Assembly: GCF_900114995.1 (NCBI RefSeq)
Contig: NZ_FOUX01000004.1
Location: 496,001 to 560,000, forward strand
Length of the DNA stretch: 64,000 nucleotides
Direction of reading: 5' to 3'
Source: Chitinophaga sp. YR627
Lineage (GTDB): Bacteria; Bacteroidota; Bacteroidia; Chitinophagales; Chitinophagaceae
Shown here: positions 1 to 8,452 of the stretch, piece after piece
Numbering within the stretch: the first letter of the stretch is position 1
Layout of the letters: the number at the start of each line of letters is the position of its first letter
Notes under the pieces: generated by a model
Told to the model about the DNA's origin: nothing
The model's input: only the letters and a program-made list of their open reading frames with translations
Database searches by the model: none
Made by a program: the position numbers and the translations under genes

Positions 1-329
1 TCCGGGGCCGCCCCCTACAGCTGTTCTGAAAATAATTACTGACCAACCCGGCGCTGTGTTGCACTAAAATATTTTGAAAAAGTAGATTAGCAGATAGTAA
101 CGTATTGAAATAAAACAACAGCATACTACTAACATAATCAACGCTTTATCCATTTATCAACTATAGGACATTCCTGTAAGTGACCACACAACTGCGTATC
201 AGCTTATCATCCCGTCGTTTCGCACATTCTTTTTTGTATTTTCGCGAATCAAGTTCTAAACCCTCTACTTTTCCACGGAAATGGGACGCGGCAAGGAATG
301 CAACATAAATCAAGTATTAAAAATTTTGT
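1..329. other. Left-edge intergenic region upstream of rny
   Basis: No gene can be supported here. The first 67 bases are open in frame 2 and end in TAA at 65-67, which could be the tail of an upstream gene, but the fragment is too short to recognise. A TATTTTCG box at 237-244 resembles the Bacteroidota -7 element and is a possible rny promoter, but no TTTG lies about 20 bases upstream, so this is weak. A small GC-rich hairpin (GGGGC/GCCCC) sits at 4-14. Confidence 0.4.
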
Positions 330-1895
330 ATGGAAGTTACTTTAATATCGACAATAGCTGCAGTTGTGGCATTGATCATAGGTATTTTGTTAGGTAAGGT
401 GATATTTGCCAAAAACACACAGCATAAAATCCAGGAGGCTGAATTACAGGCACAGAAAATAGTATCCGAAGGACAACTTACTGCAGAGAATCTGAAGAAA
501 GACAGACTGCTGGAAGCAAAAGAAAAATTCCTCCAGCTGAAAAGTGAGCACGAGAAAGAGGTATTACAACGTAACCAGAAAATAGCGGACTCAGAAAACC
601 GTATCAAACAGAAAGAACAGTCCCTGAACCAGAAGACTGAAAATATTCAGAAACAGACGCAGGAGAATGAGGCGATCAAGGAAAACCTGACCCGCCAGAT
701 GGAACTGGTTGCTGTAAAACGCACTGAACTGGAAAAACACCAGGAAGAACACATCCGCCGTCTGGAGAAAGTCGCTGCGCTGACTGCTGAAGAAGCCCGT
801 CACCAGCTCATCGAAAGCCTGAAAGAAGAAGCCCGCTCACAAGCGCTGGCACACATCCAGGAGATCATCGAGGATGCTAAACTGAAAGCAAACAAAGAAG
901 CTAAAAAGATCATCATACAGTCCATCCAGCGTACTGCTGCTGAACAAACCATCGAGAACGCCATTACCGTGTTCAACCTGGAAAGTGATGAGATCAAAGG
1001 TCAGATCATCGGTCGTGAAGGACGTAACATCCGCGCTATCGAAGCTGCTACCGGTGTTGACCTCATCGTGGACGATACCCCTGAAGCAATCGTACTCTCT
1101 TCCTTCGACCCATTACGTCGTGAGATTGCCCGTCTGTCCCTGCAGCGTCTGGTACAGGATGGCCGTATCCACCCTGCACGTATCGAGGAAGTAGTTGAAA
1201 AAACCAAGAAACAACTGGAAGAACAGGTAATGGATATCGGTGAAAGAACCGTTATCGAACTGGGTATCCACGGTCTGCATAAAGAACTGATCCGCCTGGT
1301 AGGTAAAATGCGTTTCCGCTCCTCCTACGGTCAGAACCTGCTGATGCACTCCAAAGAAACGGCTAACCTTTGTGCTGTAATGGCAGCTGAACTGGGTCTG
1401 AACCCTAAACTGGCAAAACGTGCCGGTCTGCTGCATGACATTGGTAAAGTACCTGATGAAGAAACTGAACTGAGCCACGCCCTCCTCGGCGCTAAACTGG
1501 CTGAGAAATATGGCGAGCACGCTGCTGTAGTAAACGCTATCGGCGCTCACCACGATGAAATGGAAATGCAATACGTTATCTCTCCGATCATACAGGCTTG
1601 TGACGCCATCAGTGGTGCCCGTCCTGGTGCCCGTCGTGAGATCATGCAGAGCTATCTGCAGCGTATCAAAGACCTGGAAAACCTGGCAGTCGCTCATGAC
1701 GGCGTAGAAAAAGCATACGCTATCCAGGCAGGTCGTGAACTGCGTGTAATTGTTGAAAGTGATAAAGTAACGGACAATGATGCTGACCGTCTGTCTTTCG
1801 AGATCGCTAACAAGATCCAGACAGAAATGCAATATCCGGGTCAGATCAAAGTAACCGTGATCCGCGAAAAACGTTCCGTAAACGTAGCTCGCTAA
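330..1895 (+). CDS. rny: Ribonuclease Y
   Basis: Membrane-anchored endoribonuclease that starts mRNA decay. The 521-residue protein has the full family layout: an N-terminal transmembrane helix (about residues 3-25), a long charged coiled coil (about 28-190), a KH RNA-binding domain with the GREGRNIR loop near residue 228, and an HD phosphohydrolase domain (about 335-430) with the metal-binding LLHDIGK motif near residue 367 and a downstream AHHDE. Length is normal for the family. The ATG at 330 places the membrane helix at the very N terminus as expected, so the start is secure. It is monocistronic, followed by a strong terminator. Confidence 0.97.
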   Translation: MEVTLISTIAAVVALIIGILLGKVIFAKNTQHKIQEAELQAQKIVSEGQLTAENLKKDRLLEAKEKFLQLKSEHEKEVLQRNQKIADSENRIKQKEQSLNQKTENIQKQTQENEAIKENLTRQMELVAVKRTELEKHQEEHIRRLEKVAALTAEEARHQLIESLKEEARSQALAHIQEIIEDAKLKANKEAKKIIIQSIQRTAAEQTIENAITVFNLESDEIKGQIIGREGRNIRAIEAATGVDLIVDDTPEAIVLSSFDPLRREIARLSLQRLVQDGRIHPARIEEVVEKTKKQLEEQVMDIGERTVIELGIHGLHKELIRLVGKMRFRSSYGQNLLMHSKETANLCAVMAAELGLNPKLAKRAGLLHDIGKVPDEETELSHALLGAKLAEKYGEHAAVVNAIGAHHDEMEMQYVISPIIQACDAISGARPGARREIMQSYLQRIKDLENLAVAHDGVEKAYAIQAGRELRVIVESDKVTDNDADRLSFEIANKIQTEMQYPGQIKVTVIREKRSVNVAR

Positions 1896-1924
1896 TACCG
1901 GCAACTGTAATAAAACCTATTCTG

Positions 1925-1960
1925 AAAGGCGTCCGCTCACAGCGAGACGCCTTTTATTTT
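1925..1960 (+). terminator. Intrinsic terminator of rny
   Basis: A 9-bp stem, AAAGGCGTC pairing with GACGCCTTT, is followed by TTTTATTTTT. It lies 30 bases after the rny stop codon. Confidence 0.9.
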
Positions 1961-2066
1961 TCTACCACTCCTCCACTCCCCACTGGCATAAACAGCTTTC
2001 ATTTCTTACATTTAAGGTATACACGTCACCCGCTACCCCCTGTAGCTTAAAAAACCGTTCTGAAAA

Positions 2067-2663
2067 ATGAAAAAACTCCTTTTGATGGCTGCCCTGCTCG
2101 TTGGCAGCAATTTCACGTTTGCACAGAAACAATCACTCTTTAATGGCAAAAACCTCGATGGCTGGAAAGTCTATGGTACCGAGAAATGGTATGTGGATAA
2201 CGGTACGCTCGTCTGCGAAAGTGGACCGGACAAAGAATATGGTTACCTCGCCACAGATCAGTCCTACAAGAACTTCGAACTGACCGTGCAATTCAAACAG
2301 GAAGCAGACGGTAACAGCGGTGTGTTCTTCCACTCCTCCATCGAAGGTACCAAGATCACAGGCTGGCAGGCAGAAGTAGCTCCCGCTGGTAAACATACCG
2401 GTGGTATCTATGAATCCTATGGCCGCGGATGGCTGATCCAACCAGCGCCTGAGAAAGAACAATACCTCAAACAGGGAGAATGGAATACCATGAAAGTCAT
2501 CGTTAAAAACGATAAAGTCACTACCATCCTGAATGGACACGAGATGATCACGCTCACAGATGATAAGATCGGTGGCGCTAATGGTCAGATCGCCCTGCAG
2601 ATCCACTCCGGTGGTGGTATCAAGGTGAGATGGAAGAATATTTCCGTTGTTAACCTGGACTAA
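2067..2663 (+). CDS. Secreted single-domain DUF1080 (3-keto-disaccharide hydrolase family) protein
   Basis: A 198-residue exported protein with a signal peptide (MKKLLLMAALL ... FAQ, cut near residue 20) and one DUF1080 / PF06439 jelly-roll domain filling the rest. Hallmarks are the opening LFNGKNLDGWK, the NFELTVQFK strand, GNSGVFF, and the closing IALQIHSGGGIKVRWKNI. The family is concanavalin-like and now associated with hydrolysis of 3-keto-glycosides. The substrate here is unknown. It stands alone between rny and the nucleoside phosphorylase gene. Two larger relatives occur in this window (14082 and 47627), pointing to a repeated theme of oxidised-sugar breakdown. Confidence 0.85.
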   Translation: MKKLLLMAALLVGSNFTFAQKQSLFNGKNLDGWKVYGTEKWYVDNGTLVCESGPDKEYGYLATDQSYKNFELTVQFKQEADGNSGVFFHSSIEGTKITGWQAEVAPAGKHTGGIYESYGRGWLIQPAPEKEQYLKQGEWNTMKVIVKNDKVTTILNGHEMITLTDDKIGGANGQIALQIHSGGGIKVRWKNISVVNLD

Positions 2664-2666
2664 AGA

Positions 2667-2817
2667 CAATCAGGAATTACGGATCAGGAATTGCCCCTCC
2701 TGATAGACGGCTAAGGAATTAAAAGCCGGTCCCATTTATGGTATCTGACTATATTGCGAAATATTCAGGGAATTGCTGATGTTCAATTCGTAATTCCTAA
2801 TTCGTAATTCCTAATTG
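2667..2817. repeat. Intergenic inverted element of GGAATTACGGAT/AATTCGTAATTCC words
   Basis: The left arm (2667-2693) has two copies of a CAGGAATT-type word, and the right arm (2784-2817) is made of CAATTCGTAATTCC repeated and ends CCTAATTG. The arms are inverted relative to each other around about 90 bases. The right arm ends 6 bases before the likely ATG of the nucleoside phosphorylase gene. It belongs to a dispersed family seen again near 24.6, 28.7, 40.3, 47.5 and 49 kb. Confidence 0.7.
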
Positions 2818-2823
2818 ACTATT

Positions 2824-3636
2824 ATGCTCCAACAGCAGATAAAAGAAACAGCCGCATTTCTGAAAGACCTTCAGCCTGCCCGTGTAGGGATTGTATTAGG
2901 CACAGGTCTGGGCCAACTGGTGAACCATATCAGGATTCAAAAGACGATTCCTTATCATGAAATTCCTCACTTCCCTGAGTCCACAGTAGAATCTCATAAA
3001 GGTCAGCTTATTTACGGGCATATTGGTGAGACGCCTGTCATTGCCATGCAGGGACGGTTTCACTATTATGAAGGATATACCATGCAGCAGATCACGTTCC
3101 CTATTCGTGTGATGAAGGCACTGGGTGTACAGTTCCTCTTGCTGAGTAATGCGGCAGGAGGTATCAATAAGGCTTATTCCAAAGGAGATATGGTATTATT
3201 GGATGATCATATCAACTTACAGACAGATAATCCGCTGCGGGGGTTAAATTCACCTGATTTCGGTGCGCGGTTCCCGGATATGAGCCGGCCGTATGATCCT
3301 GTGTTAGGACAGGCATTACTGGATGCAGCAGCTGCGTTGGGACATAAAATGCATACCAATGGCGTGTATGCGGCGGTGACAGGACCGAATCTTGAGACGC
3401 GTGCGGAATATAGATATCTGCGGACGATAGGAGCGGATATTGTGGGGATGAGTACTGTGCCGGAAGTGATCGTAGCGAATCAGTTGCAATTGCCTTGTGC
3501 GACAGTGTCGGTGATTACAGATGAATGTGATCCGGATAATTTGCATCCGGTGTCGATAGAGGAGATTATTGCGGTGGCAGGGACGGCGGATAAGAAGCTG
3601 AGCGGGATATTTGCGGCGGTAGTGGCTGGGTTGTAG
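2824..3636 (+). CDS. Purine nucleoside phosphorylase (PNP-I, trimeric type)
   Basis: Splits purine nucleosides with phosphate into base and ribose-1-phosphate in the cytosol. The roughly 270-residue protein shows the class signatures: GIVLGTGLG near the N terminus, PHFPESTVESHKG, QGRFHYYEGY, LLSNAAGGIN, the phosphate/base-site stretch AVTGPNLETRAEYR, GMSTVPEVI and the C-terminal VITDECDP. An upstream in-frame TTG at 2815 is part of the adjacent repeat, so I place the start at the ATG at 2824, which opens MLQQQIKETAAFL. No partner gene is adjacent; deoC, another nucleoside-salvage gene, is 58 kb away. Confidence 0.93.
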   Translation: MLQQQIKETAAFLKDLQPARVGIVLGTGLGQLVNHIRIQKTIPYHEIPHFPESTVESHKGQLIYGHIGETPVIAMQGRFHYYEGYTMQQITFPIRVMKALGVQFLLLSNAAGGINKAYSKGDMVLLDDHINLQTDNPLRGLNSPDFGARFPDMSRPYDPVLGQALLDAAAALGHKMHTNGVYAAVTGPNLETRAEYRYLRTIGADIVGMSTVPEVIVANQLQLPCATVSVITDECDPDNLHPVSIEEIIAVAGTADKKLSGIFAAVVAGL

Positions 3637-3640
3637 CTTT

Positions 3641-3696
3641 CAGGCATTAATAATAAGCCTGAATGTGATTTTTTCCAGGCTTATTATTAATGCCTG
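3641..3696. repeat. Perfect 21-bp inverted repeat after the nucleoside phosphorylase gene
   Basis: The arms at 3641-3661 and 3676-3696 are exact reverse complements, separated by 14 bases. Each arm also begins CAGGC and ends GCCTG, so each can fold on itself. It begins 4 bases after the PNP stop codon. There is no T-run after the right arm on either strand, so it is not a standard intrinsic terminator, although it may still end transcription. Confidence 0.85.
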
Positions 3697-3793
3697 TCCC
3701 TTAATACAGACAAATAGAATACAATACTTAAACAACTACATATCAGATACTTAAAAATTGGCTACTATTAAACTAATGCCTATATTTACATAG

Positions 3794-4453
3794 CTATAAT
3801 TTATGGCCAAGTACAAGCCATAAAATTATTGAGCCTGCTTGTAAAATAGCATTCAGCATATAATTATAAGCCCAGTCACTAAACAATACTGGTATTAAAT
3901 TGGTTAAAAAGTACATGGCTGTAGTGACAAAAAATATCAACAGGCTCATTAATATTATTGCTGCAATTCTTTGAATTACAGGTTGCCTTGATACGAATAT
4001 GTGTGCTAAAACCAACAGTACACCTATTATAGCATAAATTCCGCTGGAAGAAACGAAAAACATAAACTCGTTACGTATGGACGCATTTGCCGCAATCTTC
4101 GTCGTTGTTGTCGTTCTGGGAATGGTTGTCTTCTTAATTTCAGACATCGACCGCCAGAATTTTCCAAAAATATTCAGGAAACTAAAATAAACAGGTTGCC
4201 TGCACATTATCTCTTCCCTTAATAATTCTGCTTTCACTCTACTTGTTGCATCAGTAGTAGTGTCTACTATTATTTTTGTTAACTTCTCAAAGCTTTCCAC
4301 CTTTTTATCAGTGCGATAAAAATATGCAAAACCTAACAGGTCATTCACTGTAAATGCTCCAAATAATATTATAACAGCAACCGCAAGTTTTTTGGGCAGT
4401 GTACGTCCCGAATTAGTAAACCATTCTGCCAGAGAATCAAAAGCGCTCATCAA
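3794..4453 (-). CDS. Hypothetical polytopic membrane protein
   Basis: I do not recognise this 219-residue protein. It has four likely membrane helices: about residues 22-44, 130-153, 162-188 and 194-216. A roughly 85-residue soluble, Thr- and Lys-rich stretch lies between the first and second, including the run PRTTTTTKIAAN. The gene and its flanks are visibly more AT-rich than the neighbours, which could mean transfer or weak selection. It stands alone between convergently arranged PNP and co-oriented scpB. The start at 4453 gives MMSAF, with the second Met (4450) equally possible. Confidence 0.6.
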   Translation of the reverse strand: MMSAFDSLAEWFTNSGRTLPKKLAVAVIILFGAFTVNDLLGFAYFYRTDKKVESFEKLTKIIVDTTTDATSRVKAELLREEIMCRQPVYFSFLNIFGKFWRSMSEIKKTTIPRTTTTTKIAANASIRNEFMFFVSSSGIYAIIGVLLVLAHIFVSRQPVIQRIAAIILMSLLIFFVTTAMYFLTNLIPVLFSDWAYNYMLNAILQAGSIILWLVLGHKL

Positions 4454-4654
4454 ACGAACCTTTATATGTAGTACAATAGCAAAAGCACGTTATTGTATTT
4501 ATAAAGTTTAGACATCTGTCTACTTAACAGGACAAATTAAGATTTATCTTTTACGTTGAGATCAATTTGGCGAGCAACATACTTCTATTACGCAAAAAAG
4601 CAGAAACACACTCCATCGAGTCATATTCCTGCCTTATAATTTATAAAAAATCAA

Positions 4655-6157
4655 TTATTTATTCTCATCCTCTTCCTCATCGAAGTCTTCATCTTCGTCA
4701 AAGTCTTCATCATCTATATCTTCCCCATCGAAATCTTCCTCAGCTGCAGCTGCGAATGCAGCATCGTCGTTTGCTTTATCCTTAGCTTCCTGCCTGTCAT
4801 CATCGTCAACGCCGCTTTCATCATCATCATCGCCGTCTGTATCATCTTCATCTATATCGTCGTCGTCCTCATCCTCATCATCTGAATCATCCTCATCGTC
4901 TTCTTCATTATCCTCTTCGTCGTCAGTATCTTCATCTTCTTCATCTTCATCTTCATCATCTTCTTCTTCGTCATCTTCTTCTTCGTCATCCTCATCGTCA
5001 CCATCTTCATCTTCCTCATTCTCATCTCGCTCATCTTCATCTTCATCTTCATCTTCGTCATCATCGTCATCCTCATCATTCGGCACTACATCAGCAGCAG
5101 CATTCATAAATGCAGCCAGTTCTTCTTCTGTTGCATAGGTCACCTCCTCTTCTTCTTCTTCATCCGCTGTATTTGTATTTTCTTCTTCGGCCTCTTCTAC
5201 GTCATCTTCGCCTAAAGCCTCGTCCATAGTCGGGATCTCTGTATCTGCAACAATATCGTTATCGCTGATATCAGTGTCGTTATCCACATTCACGGTATCA
5301 ACGTCTGCCGTATCTGCTATCTCATCTGCATCGGCGGTATCATCAGCGGCTTGCGCTTCATCCTGAGGGGCTTCTTCATCAAAAGGAAGAAACAGCTTCG
5401 CCTGCAGGTCATTATTCTTTTTATCGGGAGTATCGACTAGAGGGATTTCCTCTGAGGATACTTTAGAGCCGTTCAGATGTGCTTCAGGACCTTCGCCATT
5501 GTCGTCCTGTTCTACCAGTTCGCCGTTTTCGGAAACGACCATGTTACGGGCATCTTCCTCATTGACGGCTTCTGATTCGAGACCGATCAGGGTTGGCTGG
5601 ATGGATTCTTCATCAAATACCTCTTTCAGTTTTGGCAGGTCTTTCGGAGAGTTCAGACCGAAATAGTCCATAAAGGCTTTGGAGGTAGCGTATAAGAGTG
5701 GTTTACCGGGTAGGTTTTCACTACGGCCGGAAATCACAATCAGTTCTTTTTCAAGCAGTTTCTGGATAGAATAGTCAGTGCTCACACCACGGATATGCTC
5801 AATTTCACCTTTAGAGATCGGCTGTTTGTAGGCAACGATCGCCAGGGTTTCCAGGGCAGCTGTAGACAGACGCTTCAGGAACTTGTCACCGTTCAGCTGT
5901 GCCACCGTCTGATAGTATTCCTTTTTTGTCAGGAACTGGTAGCCGCCACCGCTTTCTCTTACTTCAAAAGCATAGAATTCAGTGCTGTACTTTTCCTTGA
6001 TCGCCTCCAGGGAAGCTTCCACCTGCTCCAGCGTGGCCCTGTCTTCCAGGAAAGCCAGTGCATTGTTCAGCATGTCAAGTATATCCAGCAGTGGCAATGG
6101 CCGGTCTGCTGCAAATATCAACGATTCTATGTGCGGTATGATCTGTGAAATTTCCAT
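4655..6157 (-). CDS. scpB: Segregation and condensation protein ScpB with a giant acidic C-terminal tail
   Basis: ScpB is the winged-helix kleisin-binding subunit of the SMC-ScpAB condensin. From the ATG at 6157 (MEISQIIPHIESLIFAADRP) the first 190 or so residues are a normal ScpB with tandem winged helices: LSTAALETLAIVAYKQPISKGEIEHIRGV, then LLEKELIVISGR and the GKPLLYATSKAFMDYFGL segment. The remaining 300 or so residues are not in typical ScpB. They become steadily more acidic, ending in about 200 residues of nearly uninterrupted Asp/Glu encoded by GAN-rich DNA (4655-5100). An upstream in-frame start at 6226 would add 23 residues that do not resemble the family, so I reject it. Identity is sure; the tail's role is unknown. 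Confidence 0.93.
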   Translation of the reverse strand: MEISQIIPHIESLIFAADRPLPLLDILDMLNNALAFLEDRATLEQVEASLEAIKEKYSTEFYAFEVRESGGGYQFLTKKEYYQTVAQLNGDKFLKRLSTAALETLAIVAYKQPISKGEIEHIRGVSTDYSIQKLLEKELIVISGRSENLPGKPLLYATSKAFMDYFGLNSPKDLPKLKEVFDEESIQPTLIGLESEAVNEEDARNMVVSENGELVEQDDNGEGPEAHLNGSKVSSEEIPLVDTPDKKNNDLQAKLFLPFDEEAPQDEAQAADDTADADEIADTADVDTVNVDNDTDISDNDIVADTEIPTMDEALGEDDVEEAEEENTNTADEEEEEEVTYATEEELAAFMNAAADVVPNDEDDDDDEDEDEDEDERDENEEDEDGDDEDDEEEDDEEEDDEDEDEEDEDTDDEEDNEEDDEDDSDDEDEDDDDIDEDDTDGDDDDESGVDDDDRQEAKDKANDDAAFAAAAEEDFDGEDIDDEDFDEDEDFDEEEDENK

Positions 6158-6321
6158 GATGCGGTTTTCAATATCCGTTATCCTTATCCGGAGTAGAAAA
6201 GGCTCAAGCCTTTGCCACGCCTGCAAAACAAAAAAGTCAAAGGCCGAAAATACAGCCTTTGACCCTTATGAAGAAATCAAAATCTTTCGATGTCAATTCG
6301 ATGTGTATAAGTTGCTTAAGA

Positions 6322-7206
6322 TCAACCTTCCAGCGCTGCTGCACCGCTCACGATCTCAGTCAGCTCAGTTGTAATGGCCGCCTGACGTGCACGGTTGTAA
6401 GAGATCTTATAAGAACGTAACAGTTCGTTTGCGTTCTCAGTTGCCTTATCCATTGCAGTCATACGTGCACCGTGCTCAGAAGCATTCGCATCCAGCATGG
6501 ATTTGTACAGCTGTGTATTCAGGATCTTAGGCATCAGTTCTGCGATCAGCGCTTTCTTCTCTGGTTCAAAGATGAAATCCGCACGACCAGCATTCGCATC
6601 TGTGCTTTCCACACGTGCTACCGGCAGGAAGCGCTCAGCTACAAAACGCTGAGTAGCAGCATTTTTGAATTCGCTATAGATGATTTCAACGGCATCGTAA
6701 TCACCGTTTACGAAACCTTCCATTGCAAAAGCAGCAGCCTGTTTAACGTGTTCGAAATCCAGTTTGTGGAACAGGGTCCAGAAAGAATCATTCAGTTTAT
6801 ACCCATTTTTCAAAAAGTGCTCGTAGCCTTTTTTACCGATAGGCAGTATTTCAACATGGCCTTTTTCAAACTGCTCCTCGTATTTCTCGCGGATCACCTG
6901 TTTTGCCATTTTGATCACATTGGAATTGTAAGCACCACATAATCCTCTGTCAGACGTAATCACTATCAGCAGTACCTTTTCTACAGGACGCTGAGCAGCC
7001 AGAGCCAGATCAATGCTTCCTTCACTGTTGGAAACGATGTTCTGCAACATTTCCTGCAGTTTCAGCGCGTAAGGACGCATCAGCAAGATAGCATCCTGTG
7101 CACGACGCAGCTTGGCAGCACTTACCATTTTCATGGCTTTGGTGATCTGCAGGTTAGACTGTGTTGACTTTATACGGTTGCGAACTTCTTTAAGCTGACC
7201 GGACAT
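6322..7206 (-). CDS. atpG: ATP synthase F1 gamma subunit
   Basis: Central rotor stalk of F1Fo ATP synthase. The 294 residues are collinear with the family. The N-terminal helix reads MSGQLKEVRNRIKSTQSNLQITKAMKMVSAAKLRRAQ, followed by the Rossmann-like ITSDRGLCGAYNSNV segment. The C-terminal helix contains SEHGARMTAMDKATENA and ends in the usual RARQAAITTELTEIVSGAAAL. Residues of both coiled-coil helices look intact. No other ATP synthase gene is in the window: the upstream neighbour is a WG-repeat gene and downstream is scpB. A TACCTTTG box at 7272-7279 suggests its own promoter, so it is likely transcribed apart from the rest of the operon. Confidence 0.97.
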   Translation of the reverse strand: MSGQLKEVRNRIKSTQSNLQITKAMKMVSAAKLRRAQDAILLMRPYALKLQEMLQNIVSNSEGSIDLALAAQRPVEKVLLIVITSDRGLCGAYNSNVIKMAKQVIREKYEEQFEKGHVEILPIGKKGYEHFLKNGYKLNDSFWTLFHKLDFEHVKQAAAFAMEGFVNGDYDAVEIIYSEFKNAATQRFVAERFLPVARVESTDANAGRADFIFEPEKKALIAELMPKILNTQLYKSMLDANASEHGARMTAMDKATENANELLRSYKISYNRARQAAITTELTEIVSGAAALEG

Positions 7207-7271
7207 AATGTTTTATGTATTACTTTATTTTTAATGTAAATTAGACCCTTGGGGACTTTTGAATTTGGCTG

Positions 7272-7279
7272 CAAAGGTA
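7272..7279 (-). promoter_or_regulatory. Likely -7 element of the atpG promoter
   Basis: Read on the minus strand this is TACCTTTG, an exact match to the Bacteroidota -7 consensus TAnnTTTG, 66 bases upstream of the atpG ATG. The -33 region reads TGTTAT rather than TTTG, so half the promoter is unproven. Confidence 0.5.
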
Positions 7280-7345
7280 ATAAAAAACATGTCTAATATA
7301 ACATGATGACGGAGGAGTTTGAACTTTTTTTACCGGATCGGGTAA

Positions 7346-7373
7346 AGAAAAAGCTCCCGCCAATGACGGGAGC
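7346..7373 (-). terminator. Terminator of the WG-repeat gene
   Basis: Minus-strand stem GCTCCCG / CGGGAGC (7353-7359 with 7367-7373), followed on that strand by TTTTTCTTTA. It lies 40 bases after the WG-repeat gene stop and separates it from atpG. Confidence 0.85.
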
Positions 7374-7412
7374 TCGTGTATTCGTTTAGCCCTTGCGGAC
7401 TTACATATCCTA

Positions 7413-8339
7413 TTACTTATTATCAGCCCCATGTGCAGCTGGTAATATAGGTGCGGCTTCCGCCCAGGTCTCATTACCATCCATATCCACATAACCAACC
7501 CTGCCGTTCTGCCTGATCATCCCCTTCCCCTTCGTATAAGTATACGCTTTGTCGTATTTCTGGGCAATCACCACCTGGTTCTTTTTATTGATAAAGCCAT
7601 ACTTCTTTTCTGTTGCTACGGCTACCAGTCCCTCGTTGAAGTTCCCTACCCAGTCATACATCACCGGGATCACCAGATCTCCATCCGCATTAATAAACCC
7701 AAATTTCTTATCCTGTCTTACCCAGGCCATACCGTCCCGGAAAGGCCCTACCTTCTCATAAGACGTCATCACCACCTTGCCTTTCAGCAGGTCAGCCCGG
7801 CCGCACTTACCATCAATATACACCAGCATGGTACCATTGGTCACGAAACCAAGTCGCTCGTATTCAGGCTTTAACACCATTTTCCCCTGGGGATTGATCA
7901 CGCCATACTTCCCGCCCTGCTTTACCGACACATAACCGTCCCGGATACCGTTCACCTCTTCATATTTTGGTGCTACCAGTTCTTTACCCTGGTCATCCAG
8001 CAGACCAACCTTGCCATCCAGCTTTACAAAATGGTATCTGCCTTCTTTTACCCAGGCAGAATCATATCTGAGCGAGGAAGTCTTACCATTCGGCAATAAA
8101 TAACCTGTCTTTTTACCCTTCTTCACGACGGCCAGTCCGCGCTGAAACGGTCCGATCGCATCATATACCGGCGCAATAACCATCTTCCCTGACGTATCAG
8201 TGAAGCCATACTTGCCGGCTTTTTCAATTTTTACAAGTGAAAGGGTATCTTCTCCGGCCCTGGTGGCGGAGGTCAGTGTCTGAGAATAGCCCATAAAGGC
8301 AGGAAATAACAGGCACAGGAGGATGGGATACTTTTTCAT
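7413..8339 (-). CDS. Exported WG-repeat protein
   Basis: About 308 residues from the ATG at 8339 (MKKYPILLCLLFPAFMGYSQ, a clear signal peptide). The rest is a chain of roughly seven WG (KWG-type) repeats, each reading like GKYGFTDTSGKMVIAPVYD, GKVGLLDDQGKELVAPKYE or KKFGFINADGDLVIPVMYD. These fold into blade-like beta units and usually mediate binding rather than catalysis; the partner is unknown. The open frame extends to 8360, but that adds only seven residues before the natural signal peptide. It is monocistronic between two terminators. Confidence 0.85.
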   Translation of the reverse strand: MKKYPILLCLLFPAFMGYSQTLTSATRAGEDTLSLVKIEKAGKYGFTDTSGKMVIAPVYDAIGPFQRGLAVVKKGKKTGYLLPNGKTSSLRYDSAWVKEGRYHFVKLDGKVGLLDDQGKELVAPKYEEVNGIRDGYVSVKQGGKYGVINPQGKMVLKPEYERLGFVTNGTMLVYIDGKCGRADLLKGKVVMTSYEKVGPFRDGMAWVRQDKKFGFINADGDLVIPVMYDWVGNFNEGLVAVATEKKYGFINKKNQVVIAQKYDKAYTYTKGKGMIRQNGRVGYVDMDGNETWAEAAPILPAAHGADNK

Positions 8340-8359
8340 AGGTAGCGGTTCTGCTACCA

Positions 8360-8411
8360 AAAATAAAAAAAATGAGGCATTTAAATATAATAAATATGTA
8401 AACGCCTCATT
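8360..8411 (-). terminator. Terminator of the DJ-1/PfpI gene
   Basis: AATGAGGC (8371-8378) pairs with GCCTCATT (8404-8411) around an AT-rich loop. On the minus strand it is followed by TTTTTTTTATTTTT. It ends just upstream of the WG-repeat gene. Confidence 0.85.
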
Positions 8412-8452
8412 GGTATCAATGATTTAACAATGATTATCAGTTCTTTCCAGCC

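Noticed and set aside
1..67. Possible end of zapA or of a 6S RNA upstream of rny
   Set aside because: Related genomes may place such genes here, but only 67 bases are visible and neither protein nor structure can be recognised.
1113..1904. A 263-residue minus-strand open frame inside rny
   Set aside because: It is antisense to a well-conserved gene with matching KH and HD motifs on the plus strand. It shows no recognisable domain and is rich in Phe, Cys and Thr as antisense frames of this codon use often are.
4852..5079. A Met/Lys-rich 75-residue frame opposite in frame to the ScpB tail
   Set aside because: It is an out-of-frame reading of the GAN-rich acidic tail and has the expected biased composition.
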